In this document: positions 38,746-49,027 of the stretch, in pieces
How positions within the stretch are numbered: the stretch's first letter is position 1
Layout: each line of letters opens with the position of its first letter
Source: an uncultured Planctomycetaceae bacterium
Lineage (GTDB): Bacteria > Planctomycetota > Planctomycetia > Planctomycetales > Planctomycetaceae
DNA: 64,000 nt
Direction: 5' to 3'
Assembly (NCBI GenBank): GCA_903858815.1
Contig: CAIOKE010000173.1
Coordinates: 57,715 to 121,714 of the forward strand
Program-made: the position numbers and the translations under genes
Notes under the pieces: generated by a model
Databases searched by the model: none
What the model was told of the DNA's origin: nothing
What the model saw: the letters and a program-made list of their open reading frames with translations, nothing else

Positions 38746-41700
38746 TCAGCGGCTGAGACGAGCGCCCGGATACACCAGATCATTGAACCGATCCACCGAT
38801 TCATGCGCCGTCCACGCGATCCCTCGCAGCAATAACACCCGAAACAGCGGATCATCAAAGGTCCAGCTGTAATGTCCCGGAATACTGACAAACACCCGCC
38901 CCCGACCATGCTCACGAACCCACATCTGCGGAGTCGCCATGCCATCCTCAGGACTGCTGGCCAGCAATGTCACCTGCTGCGGATCCCCCGTCAGCTTCCA
39001 GTAACTTTCATCATACAACTGAAGACGGTCATAATTCCGCACAATCGGATGATCATGATTGTGCATATCCAGCGTCAGTGGACCATGCCGAAAGGCAATC
39101 CGACCACCCCAGGACGCCAGCCCGATCCGCTCCGCAAAATCCGCCACACGATCGTTCCCGTTCACCGCCCAGTGAATGTAGACAGCCCCACCGCCGCGTT
39201 TCAGAAATTCGTCCAGCTGCTCAGGACGTGGTGCATCAAAACTGCCCTTCTGAAAGAACACCAGAATGTCGGCTTTCGCCAGCAATTCGTCGTCCGGAAA
39301 CTCTCGCACCACCCGAACATCAACCGCCTCCGCCGAACTCAACAATTCCTGCCACGCGGCACGCCACGCCGGATAATCATGCTCGCCCGGACCATGATCC
39401 TTCACACCATCCACCAGCACCAGCTGCAGGCGTTTCAGCGGACGCAGATCGTCCAGACTGCGACTGCCTGCCAGCGCCGCTGCGACTTCCGCCTGAGTTC
39501 GCAAAGGCGGTGCCTGCAGCGGTGATTCAAGGGGCATCGCCGGAGCGGGTGTCAGCAGGTAGGTCAATAAATCCCGCAAATCCTCAGCACTCAGCTTCTC
39601 TGCAATTCCCTGCGGCATCACTGAGATCGCTGATGGCTGCATCTGCTCAATTTCCGCCGGATCAAGCTCCGTCTGCCGCCCCTGTGTATCCCCCAGCAGC
39701 AGATGGCCGGCACGCGCCTGCAACACACCCGTCAGCACACGTCCATCCTTCAGCACCACCGTCTGACTCACATAATCCGGATTGATCGCAAAACCTGGGT
39801 TCTTCAGATCTCGCAGCACCGAGCCATAGTCGCGATGAATCAGATTGCCAAGATCCGGGCCGATCGTCGCCCCACGCCCCTGCATCGCATGACAACGATA
39901 ACACCCCGCAGCATCACTGTGAAACACACGCCGACCACGCCCCCAGCTGCCACCCTGCAGTTCTGCCAGTTGCCCCACCGGCTCATCCATTGACTCCTCC
40001 ACACGACCATCCCGAACCCACGGCAACACAAACCGATGCAACGGAAATGGACGCGCTCGCTGGTCCTCATTCGTATGCCACAAAGCCGTCAGTTCAGGTA
40101 CCCCCGTCCCCGCATCCAGCTCAATCGACAGATTCACCAGTTCAGACACATCCGCCGGTGCCGAAAACACCGCCAGCCAATGCTCCCCGACTTGCTGCCC
40201 CTGCACCTCCAGCATGCGACCCCCAACACCAGCAGTCAACTGCAGTCGCCGATTCGCGCGAACCGTAACCACCGCTGTCTCAGCAGGCCATTCATAGTCC
40301 AGTGTCACGCCCGGCTGCACCGCCGGACGCAGCATGCTCCGCAGATCCAGCTTCGTCTTCAGCTGGACACCAGCACCACGACCAATCGCAGACCACAGGG
40401 CATCATGAGCCTGTGAACCGACTGTCAGCTGCCGGGAAACTGCCAGATCCGGGTGCGGAATCCAGCCTGAGAATTCCTGCGATTCACCAGCTCCCGTGAC
40501 CCGCAACTCCAGACCATGTGGCTGCAGATCCACATCCACCTGCGGATGCTGCGCTGGCAGCTGACCTGTGTCACCCGCGCTGGCCCCTGCACCGGACCAC
40601 GGCAGGGAGATCGCGTACGTCGCTCGCTGCGGCAGCGGCGCTGTATTCAACAGCAGCGTACGCCGATCCGCCGACAATGCCGCAGATCCCACAGGCAGAC
40701 GAAAACGTGGCTTTAACTGCTGAGCCCGCACAACCGCATACGGCGGAACCAGCGACTCAAAACGATCGCCCGCCCGCACATGCTCCCCATACTCCACCCG
40801 AATCCGCTCGGTCAGACCAGCCAGCAGAGTCGGGTCCACCGGACGATCAAAAGCCACACGCAGCTCTCGCGATCCCTCAGACCACGCCAGCGTCGGCTGC
40901 GGCTGATCCGCTGCCACATACCGAATCCGAAACAATCGCCCCATCCCCGTCGGACCTGTCCCCCAGTCCGGAGGACCACTGTGACAGGCCACCAGCAGAT
41001 CCCCCCGCGGCGACACACATACGTCAACCGTCAGCAGCTGCAGACAGGCAATCAGCGTCGCTGACGCAACATACCCCGCATCCGTCGGGATCAGCTGAGT
41101 CCTCCAGATCTTGCCACGGGATTCACCCGCCACAATCGCCTGACCACGCCACGACGCCGGACCAAAGTTCGGACCACCATTCACCGACTCGTTGAACACC
41201 ATCCCGCACGTCGACTGATGCTGCGGCCCAAAATCAAATGTCGAAGGCTCGTCGATCACTCCCGGATTATGTCGCGGATGACGCGGGGGAAAACCAAAAT
41301 GCTGCTTCCCCGTCGGATTCACACGCCCCGCTGCGGCATCCAGTCGAATATGCAGCAGTTCGTCAAACGGATTCCCGTTCGATAACCACGTCGCACCCTC
41401 CTGCTCCGTGCAAAACAGGTCTCCGCGAGCATTGAAGGCAAAAGCAATCGGAAAACGAATGCCCGTACAGATCGTCTCACGCTGACTGAAATCCGCAGAC
41501 ACACGCTGCACCGTCCCTCGCACACCCCCGATGTCATACGCCGCCCGACCACTCTCATCGATCAGCCACGCGTTGGCATAATTCGCCGTGCCCAGACCAA
41601 AATACAGACTGCCGTCCGGCCCCATCGCCAGACCCGTTGCATCCACGTTCTGTGCAATCTCCTGCCAGCCCGTCGCGACCACGGTCTCAGTATCCGCCTG

Positions 41701-42912
41701 ATCATCACCGTCCGTATCAGCAATCAGCACGACCTTGCCTCTGGCGGCCACAAACACACCCTGCCCCCGAGGATCATCCGCAGGAGTCAGCAGCATGCCG
41801 ATCGGACCTCGCAGACTTCCCGAGTTGCGATAAAAGACCTCGGATCGATCCTCCAGACCGTCACCGTCCGTATCACGCAGCAGGTGAATATCTCCGTTAT
41901 ACCCCAGCGTCACCAATACTCCGTCATGCCGATACCGCAGATTGTTCACATTCGTCAGACTGATCGGAAGCTCAGACAAAGCAAACCCCGGAGACAGTAG
42001 CTGAACAGGCGGAACATTCTCAGCAAGTACCAGCGGTTCACCCACAGACAACGGCTGCGGTACCGTTGCCGGCAGTGCCGCAGCGAGGCCGGCATGCCGC
42101 TGCTGCAGCCACTCACTCACAGACTGCAACTCTGCACCCGATAACACCCGGTCATACAACAGCACCTCGGCTATGTCACCGCGCAGACTGCCACGCACCT
42201 GCTGAGCACCCGGGCCATTCGTATAGAACCTCGCGCCCACGGTCAGCTCATCCAGAGTCAGCGTACCAGGCCGAAAAGATCGCGTACCCTCTGCCTGACC
42301 ATCGACCGACACCCGCACTTCACCAGCGGCAGCATCCACCACAGTCTGCAGAATCCTCAACTGACCAAACGGCTGCTGCGAATTCAGCAGGTCAGCCGCA
42401 CCCCCGAATCCCTGCCCCTCCACATTCAACTGATCAAAGGTCCGTGAAGGACCTGGCCCAAGGTCCACCGTCAATCCCGTCTCGTAGTCCCGACGATCCG
42501 CAGCATTCGCTGCAAACAGGCCGCGAAAATCCCCCGGATTCGCATGCGGTGCCGCAACCAGAAACAACGTCACGGACTGAGCATACAACCCCGTACCCAC
42601 GGCCCTCAGACTATCATCCTCGCCATCAAACCGCAGCACCCAGCTGTCGCCGATCCGCAGCGATTGCGGCCGCCTCGCCGCATCAGGCTGCTGAAACACC
42701 GGACCGCCAGACACCACATTCGACAGCTCTGCAACACCCGACTCCGTTTTCCAGCCACCCGCCCGCGCCGCGGCACCCACGTCCAGATGCAGCCGCAATC
42801 CCGCTGTCACAGGCACGGTCTGCGCCGCCAACGGTAGCCCCGCCTGCCCACCCGCCAATACAACCAGCAGCGCAGCCAGCAGACGCCGCCCGACACGTTC
42901 AGCGCAAATCAT
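38746..42912 (-). CDS. Giant secreted protein: LamG, propeller, haem c and ThuA domains
   Basis: The product has 1388 residues. In order: signal peptide (1-30, ending LAAQ), a concanavalin-like LamG domain (about 35-275, with WVLRFDGEDDSL and GDIAEVLLYDRVLS), a sugar dehydrogenase-like beta-propeller (about 310-700) with calcium-loop motifs DTDGDGLEDRSE and DTDGDDQADTE, a beta region (about 700-970), a haem motif CYRCH (about 1003-1007) within the TIGR02603-type haem domain, and a ThuA-like domain at the end (about 1150-1388, with LDMHNHDHPIV and HYSWTFDDPLFR). It probably oxidises or binds a sugar outside the cytoplasm. A run of seven Gs (42920-42926) takes the ribosome-binding position. A related giant gene lies 68 bases upstream. 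Confidence 0.87.
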   Translation of the reverse strand: MICAERVGRRLLAALLVVLAGGQAGLPLAAQTVPVTAGLRLHLDVGAAARAGGWKTESGVAELSNVVSGGPVFQQPDAARRPQSLRIGDSWVLRFDGEDDSLRAVGTGLYAQSVTLFLVAAPHANPGDFRGLFAANAADRRDYETGLTVDLGPGPSRTFDQLNVEGQGFGGAADLLNSQQPFGQLRILQTVVDAAAGEVRVSVDGQAEGTRSFRPGTLTLDELTVGARFYTNGPGAQQVRGSLRGDIAEVLLYDRVLSGAELQSVSEWLQQRHAGLAAALPATVPQPLSVGEPLVLAENVPPVQLLSPGFALSELPISLTNVNNLRYRHDGVLVTLGYNGDIHLLRDTDGDGLEDRSEVFYRNSGSLRGPIGMLLTPADDPRGQGVFVAARGKVVLIADTDGDDQADTETVVATGWQEIAQNVDATGLAMGPDGSLYFGLGTANYANAWLIDESGRAAYDIGGVRGTVQRVSADFSQRETICTGIRFPIAFAFNARGDLFCTEQEGATWLSNGNPFDELLHIRLDAAAGRVNPTGKQHFGFPPRHPRHNPGVIDEPSTFDFGPQHQSTCGMVFNESVNGGPNFGPASWRGQAIVAGESRGKIWRTQLIPTDAGYVASATLIACLQLLTVDVCVSPRGDLLVACHSGPPDWGTGPTGMGRLFRIRYVAADQPQPTLAWSEGSRELRVAFDRPVDPTLLAGLTERIRVEYGEHVRAGDRFESLVPPYAVVRAQQLKPRFRLPVGSAALSADRRTLLLNTAPLPQRATYAISLPWSGAGASAGDTGQLPAQHPQVDVDLQPHGLELRVTGAGESQEFSGWIPHPDLAVSRQLTVGSQAHDALWSAIGRGAGVQLKTKLDLRSMLRPAVQPGVTLDYEWPAETAVVTVRANRRLQLTAGVGGRMLEVQGQQVGEHWLAVFSAPADVSELVNLSIELDAGTGVPELTALWHTNEDQRARPFPLHRFVLPWVRDGRVEESMDEPVGQLAELQGGSWGRGRRVFHSDAAGCYRCHAMQGRGATIGPDLGNLIHRDYGSVLRDLKNPGFAINPDYVSQTVVLKDGRVLTGVLQARAGHLLLGDTQGRQTELDPAEIEQMQPSAISVMPQGIAEKLSAEDLRDLLTYLLTPAPAMPLESPLQAPPLRTQAEVAAALAGSRSLDDLRPLKRLQLVLVDGVKDHGPGEHDYPAWRAAWQELLSSAEAVDVRVVREFPDDELLAKADILVFFQKGSFDAPRPEQLDEFLKRGGGAVYIHWAVNGNDRVADFAERIGLASWGGRIAFRHGPLTLDMHNHDHPIVRNYDRLQLYDESYWKLTGDPQQVTLLASSPEDGMATPQMWVREHGRGRVFVSIPGHYSWTFDDPLFRVLLLRGIAWTAHESVDRFNDLVYPGARLSR

Positions 42913-42980
42913 CGATCAGCCCCCCCAACCTGCAGGCGGATACGTCTGAAAATTCTGATTGAACCAGTGGATGGAGCGGA

Positions 42981-45900
42981 TTATTTCTGCTGTGCAGGCT
43001 CGGCAGGCACCAGCCGCACATAGTCCACACCCACCATATGATTCTTCACCGCAGCCGGATTGGACCCCACAATCTCAAATGTCATCCGATGAGCCCCCTG
43101 CGACAGCTGCACACCACGATACGTCAACACTCCGGTCGTTACCACCTCCGGAGTATTAAACAGATCCAGCTGCGGATCCAGCACGGTCTGATCCAGCTGC
43201 AGTCGCACCACGCCGTAATCCCGCGCTCGAGTCAGCACAACTTCCACGTCATACAGACCCGCCTCGGCAGCCTGCACTTCCAGACCCAATCGATCGCCTC
43301 GCTTCGCCCCTGTCCACCACAGATGATCATTCCCACTCCACCTGTCGGCAGGAAATCCGTCCATCGGCTGGCTGACGGCATTGCCGCCCGTCTTCTCGAC
43401 AATCTTCAGCGCTTCGCCCTCCTGAGCACCCGGTACCTTTTTTGTCTGCGCATCAATCGGAGCACTCGGTCCCGACAGAGCAACCTGCGCCGGACTGGCC
43501 AGATAGGCGATCAGATCACGCACCTCATCCTTCGACAGCGAATCCAGCTGCCGCTCAGGCATCATCGAAATGTTCGACAGACTGCGTTCGTCAATCTCTG
43601 ACTTCGGAATCACTACCGCATCATTGATCGTCTGAATCGTTAGAGCACTGTCGGTCTCTTTTCGCAACAGTCCCTGCACGACCCGACCATCGTTCAACGC
43701 CACCACCGTCACCTGATAGTCACGTCCCACCACCGCACTCGGATCCAGAATGTTCTCCAGAATATAATCCAGATTGCCGCGATTCGACCCGGTAATGTCC
43801 GGACCAATTTCACCACCCGTTCCAAACAGCTTATGACAGTTCTGGCAGGTCTTCGCGAACACTCGCCGACCGTTTCCGAGACTGGCTTTGGCCAGCACTC
43901 GCGGTCCCAGCTGCTTCTTCCAGTCCGCCAGCTGAGCACGCCGGTCTGCCGACGCCTCCCGAATCTCACCCCAGTGCTGCTTCAACAGCTCATTCAGACC
44001 AGCATCGCTGAACGCCAGAACCTGCCGCACGTGATACGCATGCAGATCACCGGACGGCACTCGGCCATCACCAATCGCTTCCAGCAACAGCTTCGTCCAC
44101 GCGGGTCGGGAGACCAGAGTTCCCACAGCATCCGTCCGGACCGCCGGAGCCAGTCGTTCATACCGCTCCAGCAGCACTGCCGGTGTCCGCTCGCCGCCAA
44201 TCGCTGCCAACGCCCGAATGGCTGGTCCCTGCAGGTCAGACTGCTCCAGAACAGCCGCGCTCAGAAACACGTCCGACGAGTCCCGGTCCTGGCCACGTAC
44301 CAGCACATCAAGGGCACGTCGCCGACGCCCGACATCAGCCGCCGTATCCGCCAGCAGTTTTCGCATCACCGAAAATACTCGCTGATCGCCAAACAGCACC
44401 GCGACCTGATCCGCTCGATCCCGCACGTCCTGCTGTTCACTCTTCTGCAGGATCTCATAGGTCTGCTTCCATTCCTGCGGCATCGTAATGCCCACACGCC
44501 CCTCAAAGGACGCCAGCATCTCATCCAGAATCAACGCCCGCTCAGCGTCACCGGAAACACGCCCCAGCAGCGCCACAACTGCCGGCAATGACTTCGAATC
44601 TGCTGCCGCCCGCCGAATAATGAACCTGCGCAGCTTCTCAATCTTCGTCTGCTCAGCAATCTTCAGCGCCGCTTCCGGATCATCCGCCACCAGTGGCTCC
44701 GTGCCGTACCACAACAGCAACGGCAGATTATGATCAGACGCATCGCCCGCGTGCATGGCCAGAGCAGCAGCGATCGGAGCCCGCGATTTCAGCGGCAAAC
44801 GCTGCAGCGCCGAACACAGATACAAACGCACTACCGCTGAATCCTCATCCTGAGCCATCTTTGTCAGAGCCTGCACCACAGCTTCCGATGCACCCTGATC
44901 TTCAAGCTCCAGCTGAATCGCCCAGCTGCGCAGCCAGAAGTCCCGATCCACCAGCAGCTGCAGCGTCTGCTGCTCCTGCAGCCCAACCGCCGCATGCAAA
45001 GACCACAGACACCGCAATCGCTGCTCCACCGGCCGACTACTGTCCCTGATGGCCGTCCACAAACGGCCCGCCAATGCCTCAGAACAACCCCGCTCCATCA
45101 GCTGCCGGCGCGCCATCCGAGTATGCCACTCGTTGCGATGCTCGTGAGCCGCAAACAACTGTTCGTCGTCCCACTTCGAAGCATCCACAACCACACGCTT
45201 CGCCTCGCCATACACAATCCGGTAAATACGCCCGCTGCTGCGATCCCAGATCTCCGGATTCGTACGATGACAAGCATTCCTGTCATACCAGTCCAGCAGA
45301 TACACCGTACCGTCAGGACCATACCGCAGATTGATCCCCCGAAAATAATGATCGTTCGACAGCAGCAGATCCTTACCGTGATGACCCACCCACGCAGACG
45401 TACCCTCCACCGGTTCCAGAATGTCACAGTTCACCCGGTTCCCGTGCACGTTGTTGAAGAAGATCTGATTGCGATACTGCTCCGGCCAGTTGTCCCCCAG
45501 ATAAATCATGGCACCGCAGTGCGCATGCCCGCCACCGGCATCCAGAGTACCACCAGCCGCCTTCGGCTCCTGCCCCCACCACGCATGGTCCGCAATGTCC
45601 CCCACGTAATGCGCGTGATCCGCAATCGTCCGAATGTCCTCGTACGTATACGGATTGAAATGCTGACCACCCTGACGGTGATACCGCGCCCCCTGGATCA
45701 CATGCCACAGATGCGGAATCACACACGCCGTGATAAATGCCTGACCACGGTCGTTGAAATCCACACCCCACGGATTACTGGTCCCGTTCATGAACGCTTC
45801 AAATACATCCTTCTGCGGATGATAACGCCAGACAGCCGCGTTCAACGGCAGACGCTCGCCGTCAGCAGAACCCGGTCGCCCGACCTTCGAATGCGTAAAA

Positions 45901-47735
45901 ACCCCGTGACAGCCATACAACCAGCCATCAGGCCCCCAGATAAAAGCGTTCAGCGTTTCATGAGTATCCTGCCAGCCAAAACCATCCCGCAGCACGATCG
46001 CTCCGGCAGGCACGTCCCTGGGAAACGGCAGCTGCTGCTGCGGAATCCCTGACATCGCGCCCGATGTCGGCGCCTTCCCGTCCGGTACGTCATCCCCATT
46101 CGCATCCGGAATAAACAGCAGGTAAGGCGCAGCCCCGACAAACACACCGCCAAAACCCACCTCCAGACCACTCACCAGATTCAGGCCCTCGATAAACACC
46201 TTCGATTTCTCAAACGCACCGTCACCATCCGCGTCCTCGAAAATCACTATCCGATCCCGACCTGCACCCTCCGCTGCACGCAGCGGATACGTAAATGCCT
46301 CCGCGACCCACAACCGCCCACGATGATCAAAACACATGGCAATCGGCTGGTGCACCTGAGGCTCGCCGGCTGCCAGCTGCACTCGAAATCCAGGTGGCAC
46401 CGTCATATGAGCCGCAGCCTCCGCCGGACGCAAACCCTCCGCCATCTGCTTTCGCTTCTGAGGCTGAGCTGCTCGAAATTCTTCCGCAGTCACCTGCCGG
46501 GCGACATGCGTCAGCACACTGGCCCCCACCATACCACCCGCCGCCACGTCCACCAGACCGTCACCATTAATGTCCTGTACCGCGAGGCCACGACCAATTC
46601 CCGAATCTCCGTCAGCCAGATGCGGCACCCAATCCACCTGCACCACGCCGGACGCCGTACGCTGCCGCTGCAGCTCAAACCAATACACCACCGCACCAGC
46701 ATCCCACAACGGACTGGATCGATGATGCGACCAGTACGTCTTGCCCGTAATGATGTCCTGCAGACCGTCACCGTTCACATCCGCCAGCTTCACCGCATGC
46801 GGCTCTGTAAACAGAACACCGTAGGGGTTGTCGGCCTGAGTCTTCCCCATGATCAGATGCTGAGTAAAGATGACCTCGCCGTCCGTCGTGCCCGTGTTCT
46901 CAAACCACGCCAGACCATACTCATGCGCATGCAGCGCAGAAATCACATCCGCGTCACCGTCACCATCAACATCCAGTGCAAACATGTCGGCAGCAGCCGG
47001 AGCAAACGGATAACGATGGAACGTCCAGAACTTCTGTGCGGCCGGATCCGCCGGATGCTGCAACCAGCCGTCTGTAGCAATCATATCCAACCGACCGTCA
47101 CCGTTAATATCTCCCACACCCAGACCATGCCCGAACGGCGTCGGAGCAATCTTCTCGGAGATTTCCTGAAACTGCCACGCCCCCAGACGATCTGCAGCGA
47201 CCGCTGAGTAATAGCCGTAGTGGCCCTGCCGAGTACAAATCAGTTCGGGCTGACCATCACCCGTGATGTCAGTGAACTGCGGAGCCTCGTTGCTGACAGA
47301 ATCCGCAACCTGCAGCTTGTCCCACAAACCCGTCAGACCATCACGCCCCGGATTGCGATAAACAAACGCCGGTGTCCCCGGGAAACCCACCACCAGAATG
47401 TCGTTCCAGCCATCCCCGTTGAAGTCATGCACCCAATTGAAAAAGTTGTCCGCGTAACGTTCGCGGGGCTGAGGCACGGCCGGATAGATCTCCTGACGCT
47501 GCGAATAGTCCGGACCTGCATACCAGTGAGGACCATAAATCACGTCCGAAACACCGTCGTTGTTCAGATCCCCGGCAGCGATGCCCTCGGAATAATACAC
47601 GTCGGTGAGTTGCTTCCGCTGGAACGTGTGCAGGACAGAATCCTGAGCCCCCGCGGCGGGCACAACAAACAGGCCACCAGACAGCAGCACAAACCACACC
47701 AACAACTCACGACAAACACTTCGCTGATGACACAT
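42981..47735 (-). CDS. Giant secreted protein: VCBS propeller, dehydrogenase-like and haem c domains
   Basis: The product has 1584 residues. In order: signal peptide (1-30), an FG-GAP/VCBS propeller with seven calcium loops of the DxxGDGxxD type (about 50-430; for example DLNNDGVSD, DFNGDGWND, DVDGDGDAD), a PVC membrane-bound dehydrogenase-like propeller (about 450-870, starting PPGFRVQLAAGEP), HEAT-like helices (about 880-1240), a TIGR02603-type haem domain with CQNCH (about 1297) and a C-terminal beta domain that looks carbohydrate-binding (about 1440-1584). It is exported and probably acts on polysaccharide-derived sugars. The gene downstream shares the propeller plus haem layout, so the two may be co-expressed. 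Confidence 0.88.
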   Translation of the reverse strand: MCHQRSVCRELLVWFVLLSGGLFVVPAAGAQDSVLHTFQRKQLTDVYYSEGIAAGDLNNDGVSDVIYGPHWYAGPDYSQRQEIYPAVPQPRERYADNFFNWVHDFNGDGWNDILVVGFPGTPAFVYRNPGRDGLTGLWDKLQVADSVSNEAPQFTDITGDGQPELICTRQGHYGYYSAVAADRLGAWQFQEISEKIAPTPFGHGLGVGDINGDGRLDMIATDGWLQHPADPAAQKFWTFHRYPFAPAAADMFALDVDGDGDADVISALHAHEYGLAWFENTGTTDGEVIFTQHLIMGKTQADNPYGVLFTEPHAVKLADVNGDGLQDIITGKTYWSHHRSSPLWDAGAVVYWFELQRQRTASGVVQVDWVPHLADGDSGIGRGLAVQDINGDGLVDVAAGGMVGASVLTHVARQVTAEEFRAAQPQKRKQMAEGLRPAEAAAHMTVPPGFRVQLAAGEPQVHQPIAMCFDHRGRLWVAEAFTYPLRAAEGAGRDRIVIFEDADGDGAFEKSKVFIEGLNLVSGLEVGFGGVFVGAAPYLLFIPDANGDDVPDGKAPTSGAMSGIPQQQLPFPRDVPAGAIVLRDGFGWQDTHETLNAFIWGPDGWLYGCHGVFTHSKVGRPGSADGERLPLNAAVWRYHPQKDVFEAFMNGTSNPWGVDFNDRGQAFITACVIPHLWHVIQGARYHRQGGQHFNPYTYEDIRTIADHAHYVGDIADHAWWGQEPKAAGGTLDAGGGHAHCGAMIYLGDNWPEQYRNQIFFNNVHGNRVNCDILEPVEGTSAWVGHHGKDLLLSNDHYFRGINLRYGPDGTVYLLDWYDRNACHRTNPEIWDRSSGRIYRIVYGEAKRVVVDASKWDDEQLFAAHEHRNEWHTRMARRQLMERGCSEALAGRLWTAIRDSSRPVEQRLRCLWSLHAAVGLQEQQTLQLLVDRDFWLRSWAIQLELEDQGASEAVVQALTKMAQDEDSAVVRLYLCSALQRLPLKSRAPIAAALAMHAGDASDHNLPLLLWYGTEPLVADDPEAALKIAEQTKIEKLRRFIIRRAAADSKSLPAVVALLGRVSGDAERALILDEMLASFEGRVGITMPQEWKQTYEILQKSEQQDVRDRADQVAVLFGDQRVFSVMRKLLADTAADVGRRRRALDVLVRGQDRDSSDVFLSAAVLEQSDLQGPAIRALAAIGGERTPAVLLERYERLAPAVRTDAVGTLVSRPAWTKLLLEAIGDGRVPSGDLHAYHVRQVLAFSDAGLNELLKQHWGEIREASADRRAQLADWKKQLGPRVLAKASLGNGRRVFAKTCQNCHKLFGTGGEIGPDITGSNRGNLDYILENILDPSAVVGRDYQVTVVALNDGRVVQGLLRKETDSALTIQTINDAVVIPKSEIDERSLSNISMMPERQLDSLSKDEVRDLIAYLASPAQVALSGPSAPIDAQTKKVPGAQEGEALKIVEKTGGNAVSQPMDGFPADRWSGNDHLWWTGAKRGDRLGLEVQAAEAGLYDVEVVLTRARDYGVVRLQLDQTVLDPQLDLFNTPEVVTTGVLTYRGVQLSQGAHRMTFEIVGSNPAAVKNHMVGVDYVRLVPAEPAQQK

Positions 47736-48105
47736 GGCACTTTTTCCATCAGACAGAACGACTTCCGATCGGCAGCAACGGAAAACAAGGCCGATCGAGG
47801 TGGGCAGGAATTGAAGATCCTAGGAAATCCAGCGGAGATAGCCCAGCAAAAGATGGTACTCCGGAGGGAATTTTCTGAGGGCCGAGCGAAGGCAGCTCAG
47901 GAAACACCGGAAGTGACCATTCCCGAAGAACTTGCCCGATACGAATGTTCCGGTAAACCTCCCTACGGTGGCGGTCAGGCGGCTTTGAGCAATCATTGAC
48001 GGCGGAACGATCCGCCCCCAAATCAACCGCCTCGCCACCCCACCAGTCGCCGGCAACCGTAAGCCACCTTCTCATGATGCTCAGTGCTCGAATCGAACCA
48101 CAACC

Positions 48106-48137
48106 AACCCCCAACCCCCAACCCCCAACCCCCAACC
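48106..48137. repeat. Heptamer repeat (AACCCCC)x4
   Basis: Four runs of five Cs separated by AA, at 48108-48112, 48115-48119, 48122-48126 and 48129-48133. The minus strand therefore reads (TTGGGGG)n, which has ideal G-quadruplex spacing. Confidence 0.9.
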
Positions 48138-48186
48138 GCACACAAAAAACAACACCCGTCAGCTGACGCTGACGGCTCGCCTGCGG

Positions 48187-48521
48187 GGGTGGGGCATGCA
48201 CGCGGTGAACGACACGGGCTGCAGCCCATGCTACGACCACCGAGCACCAGCGTGGTGACGATGGCGAATCGCCCCTTTTGCTGACTGTTAATCAGCCCAC
48301 GGAATGGCTGAGCGCCGGACAAACGCCCGCTGCGTCGCGGCTTTGTGTGGGCAAAAGGTGATCGGGCAGGATTGACACCGAGGACAAGAGGTAGCCCGAG
48401 CATTCCTGACGCGAGGGACAAGAGTCGTAATCCGGACTTTCGCCGAGGCACGAACGTCTCGTCATGAACGACAAGTGAAACCTGACAATTGACTTCGGCT
48501 CGGCGGGAGACTCGCCCTCCC
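48187..48521 (-). repeat. Inverted, diverged copy of the 266-bp dispersed repeat
   Basis: In order on the plus strand: a 'GCACGCGGTG.ACGACACGGGCTG' segment, 'ATGCTACGACC', 'GTGACGATGGCGA', 'GCGGCTTTGTGTGGGCAAA', 'CGGGCAGGA' and finally 'GGCTCGGCGGGAGACTCGCCCTCCC' (48497-48521). This is the same order as in the reverse complement of the unit at 63461-64000, with sequence drift and an insertion of about 100 bases before the last block. Confidence 0.7.
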
Positions 48522-48823
48522 AAACAGAGCTTCGCGGCTGCGAGGGGTGGGGTGAATACTGAACCATGACGATGGCTGTTCTGTTGCCACAGCGTACTGC
48601 CGTCACACTGGCAACTTATTGAATAGCCGGGTATCCACCACCCCAAAATCCAGCTCAGGCGTTTCAGTGGCAACGCAGACGGACGGACCGCAGCCACGAA
48701 CGGCCCCGACGCCCCACCGAAGAATGGCCGAAAACCGCGAACCAATTAACGCCAAAAACCCGTAAAAACATTTGAGTTTTTAAGGGTCTTTGGCTGATTT
48801 CGATTCGCTGGCGATCGCGGCAT

Positions 48824-48896
48824 TGGGCAGAGGGGGAATCGAACCCCCGACACCAGGATTTTCAGTCCTGTGCTCTACCAACTGAGCTATCTGCCC
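48824..48896 (-). tRNA. tRNA-Phe (GAA)
   Basis: Read on the minus strand, 73 bases fold as a full cloverleaf: acceptor GGGCAGA/TCTGCCC, D arm GCTC...GAGC, anticodon arm CAGGA-CTGAAAA-TCCTG with anticodon GAA, and T arm GGGGG-TTCGATT-CCCCC. The discriminator base is A and CCA is not encoded. Confidence 0.97.
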
Positions 48897-49027
48897 CGAC
48901 GGCCTCTAGTGTACGACGGAAATCCTTCAGAAGCAAGGTAACAGCCCCGACTGACGCAAAATCGAGACCGGCGGGAAAATGCAGGCCGATTCACCGGTAC
49001 AGCCGGAGCAGTCCATACCGGGGTCCG

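Larger units (their letters stand above)
47736..48823. other. Gene-poor stretch with degenerate repeats
   Basis: No convincing gene is visible in this 1.1 kb. It holds a telomere-like C-rich repeat (48106-48137) and an inverted, diverged copy of the 266-bp unit found at the end of the window (48187-48521). Open frames here are repeat translations. Confidence 0.6.

Noticed and set aside
42066..42962. Long plus-strand frames opposite the giant haem protein genes
   Set aside because: They are antisense shadows of high-GC coding sequence, with Pro/His/Arg-rich low-complexity products.
48106..48137. Tandem heptamers considered as a CRISPR remnant
   Set aside because: Units are seven bases without spacers, and no cas gene is in the window.
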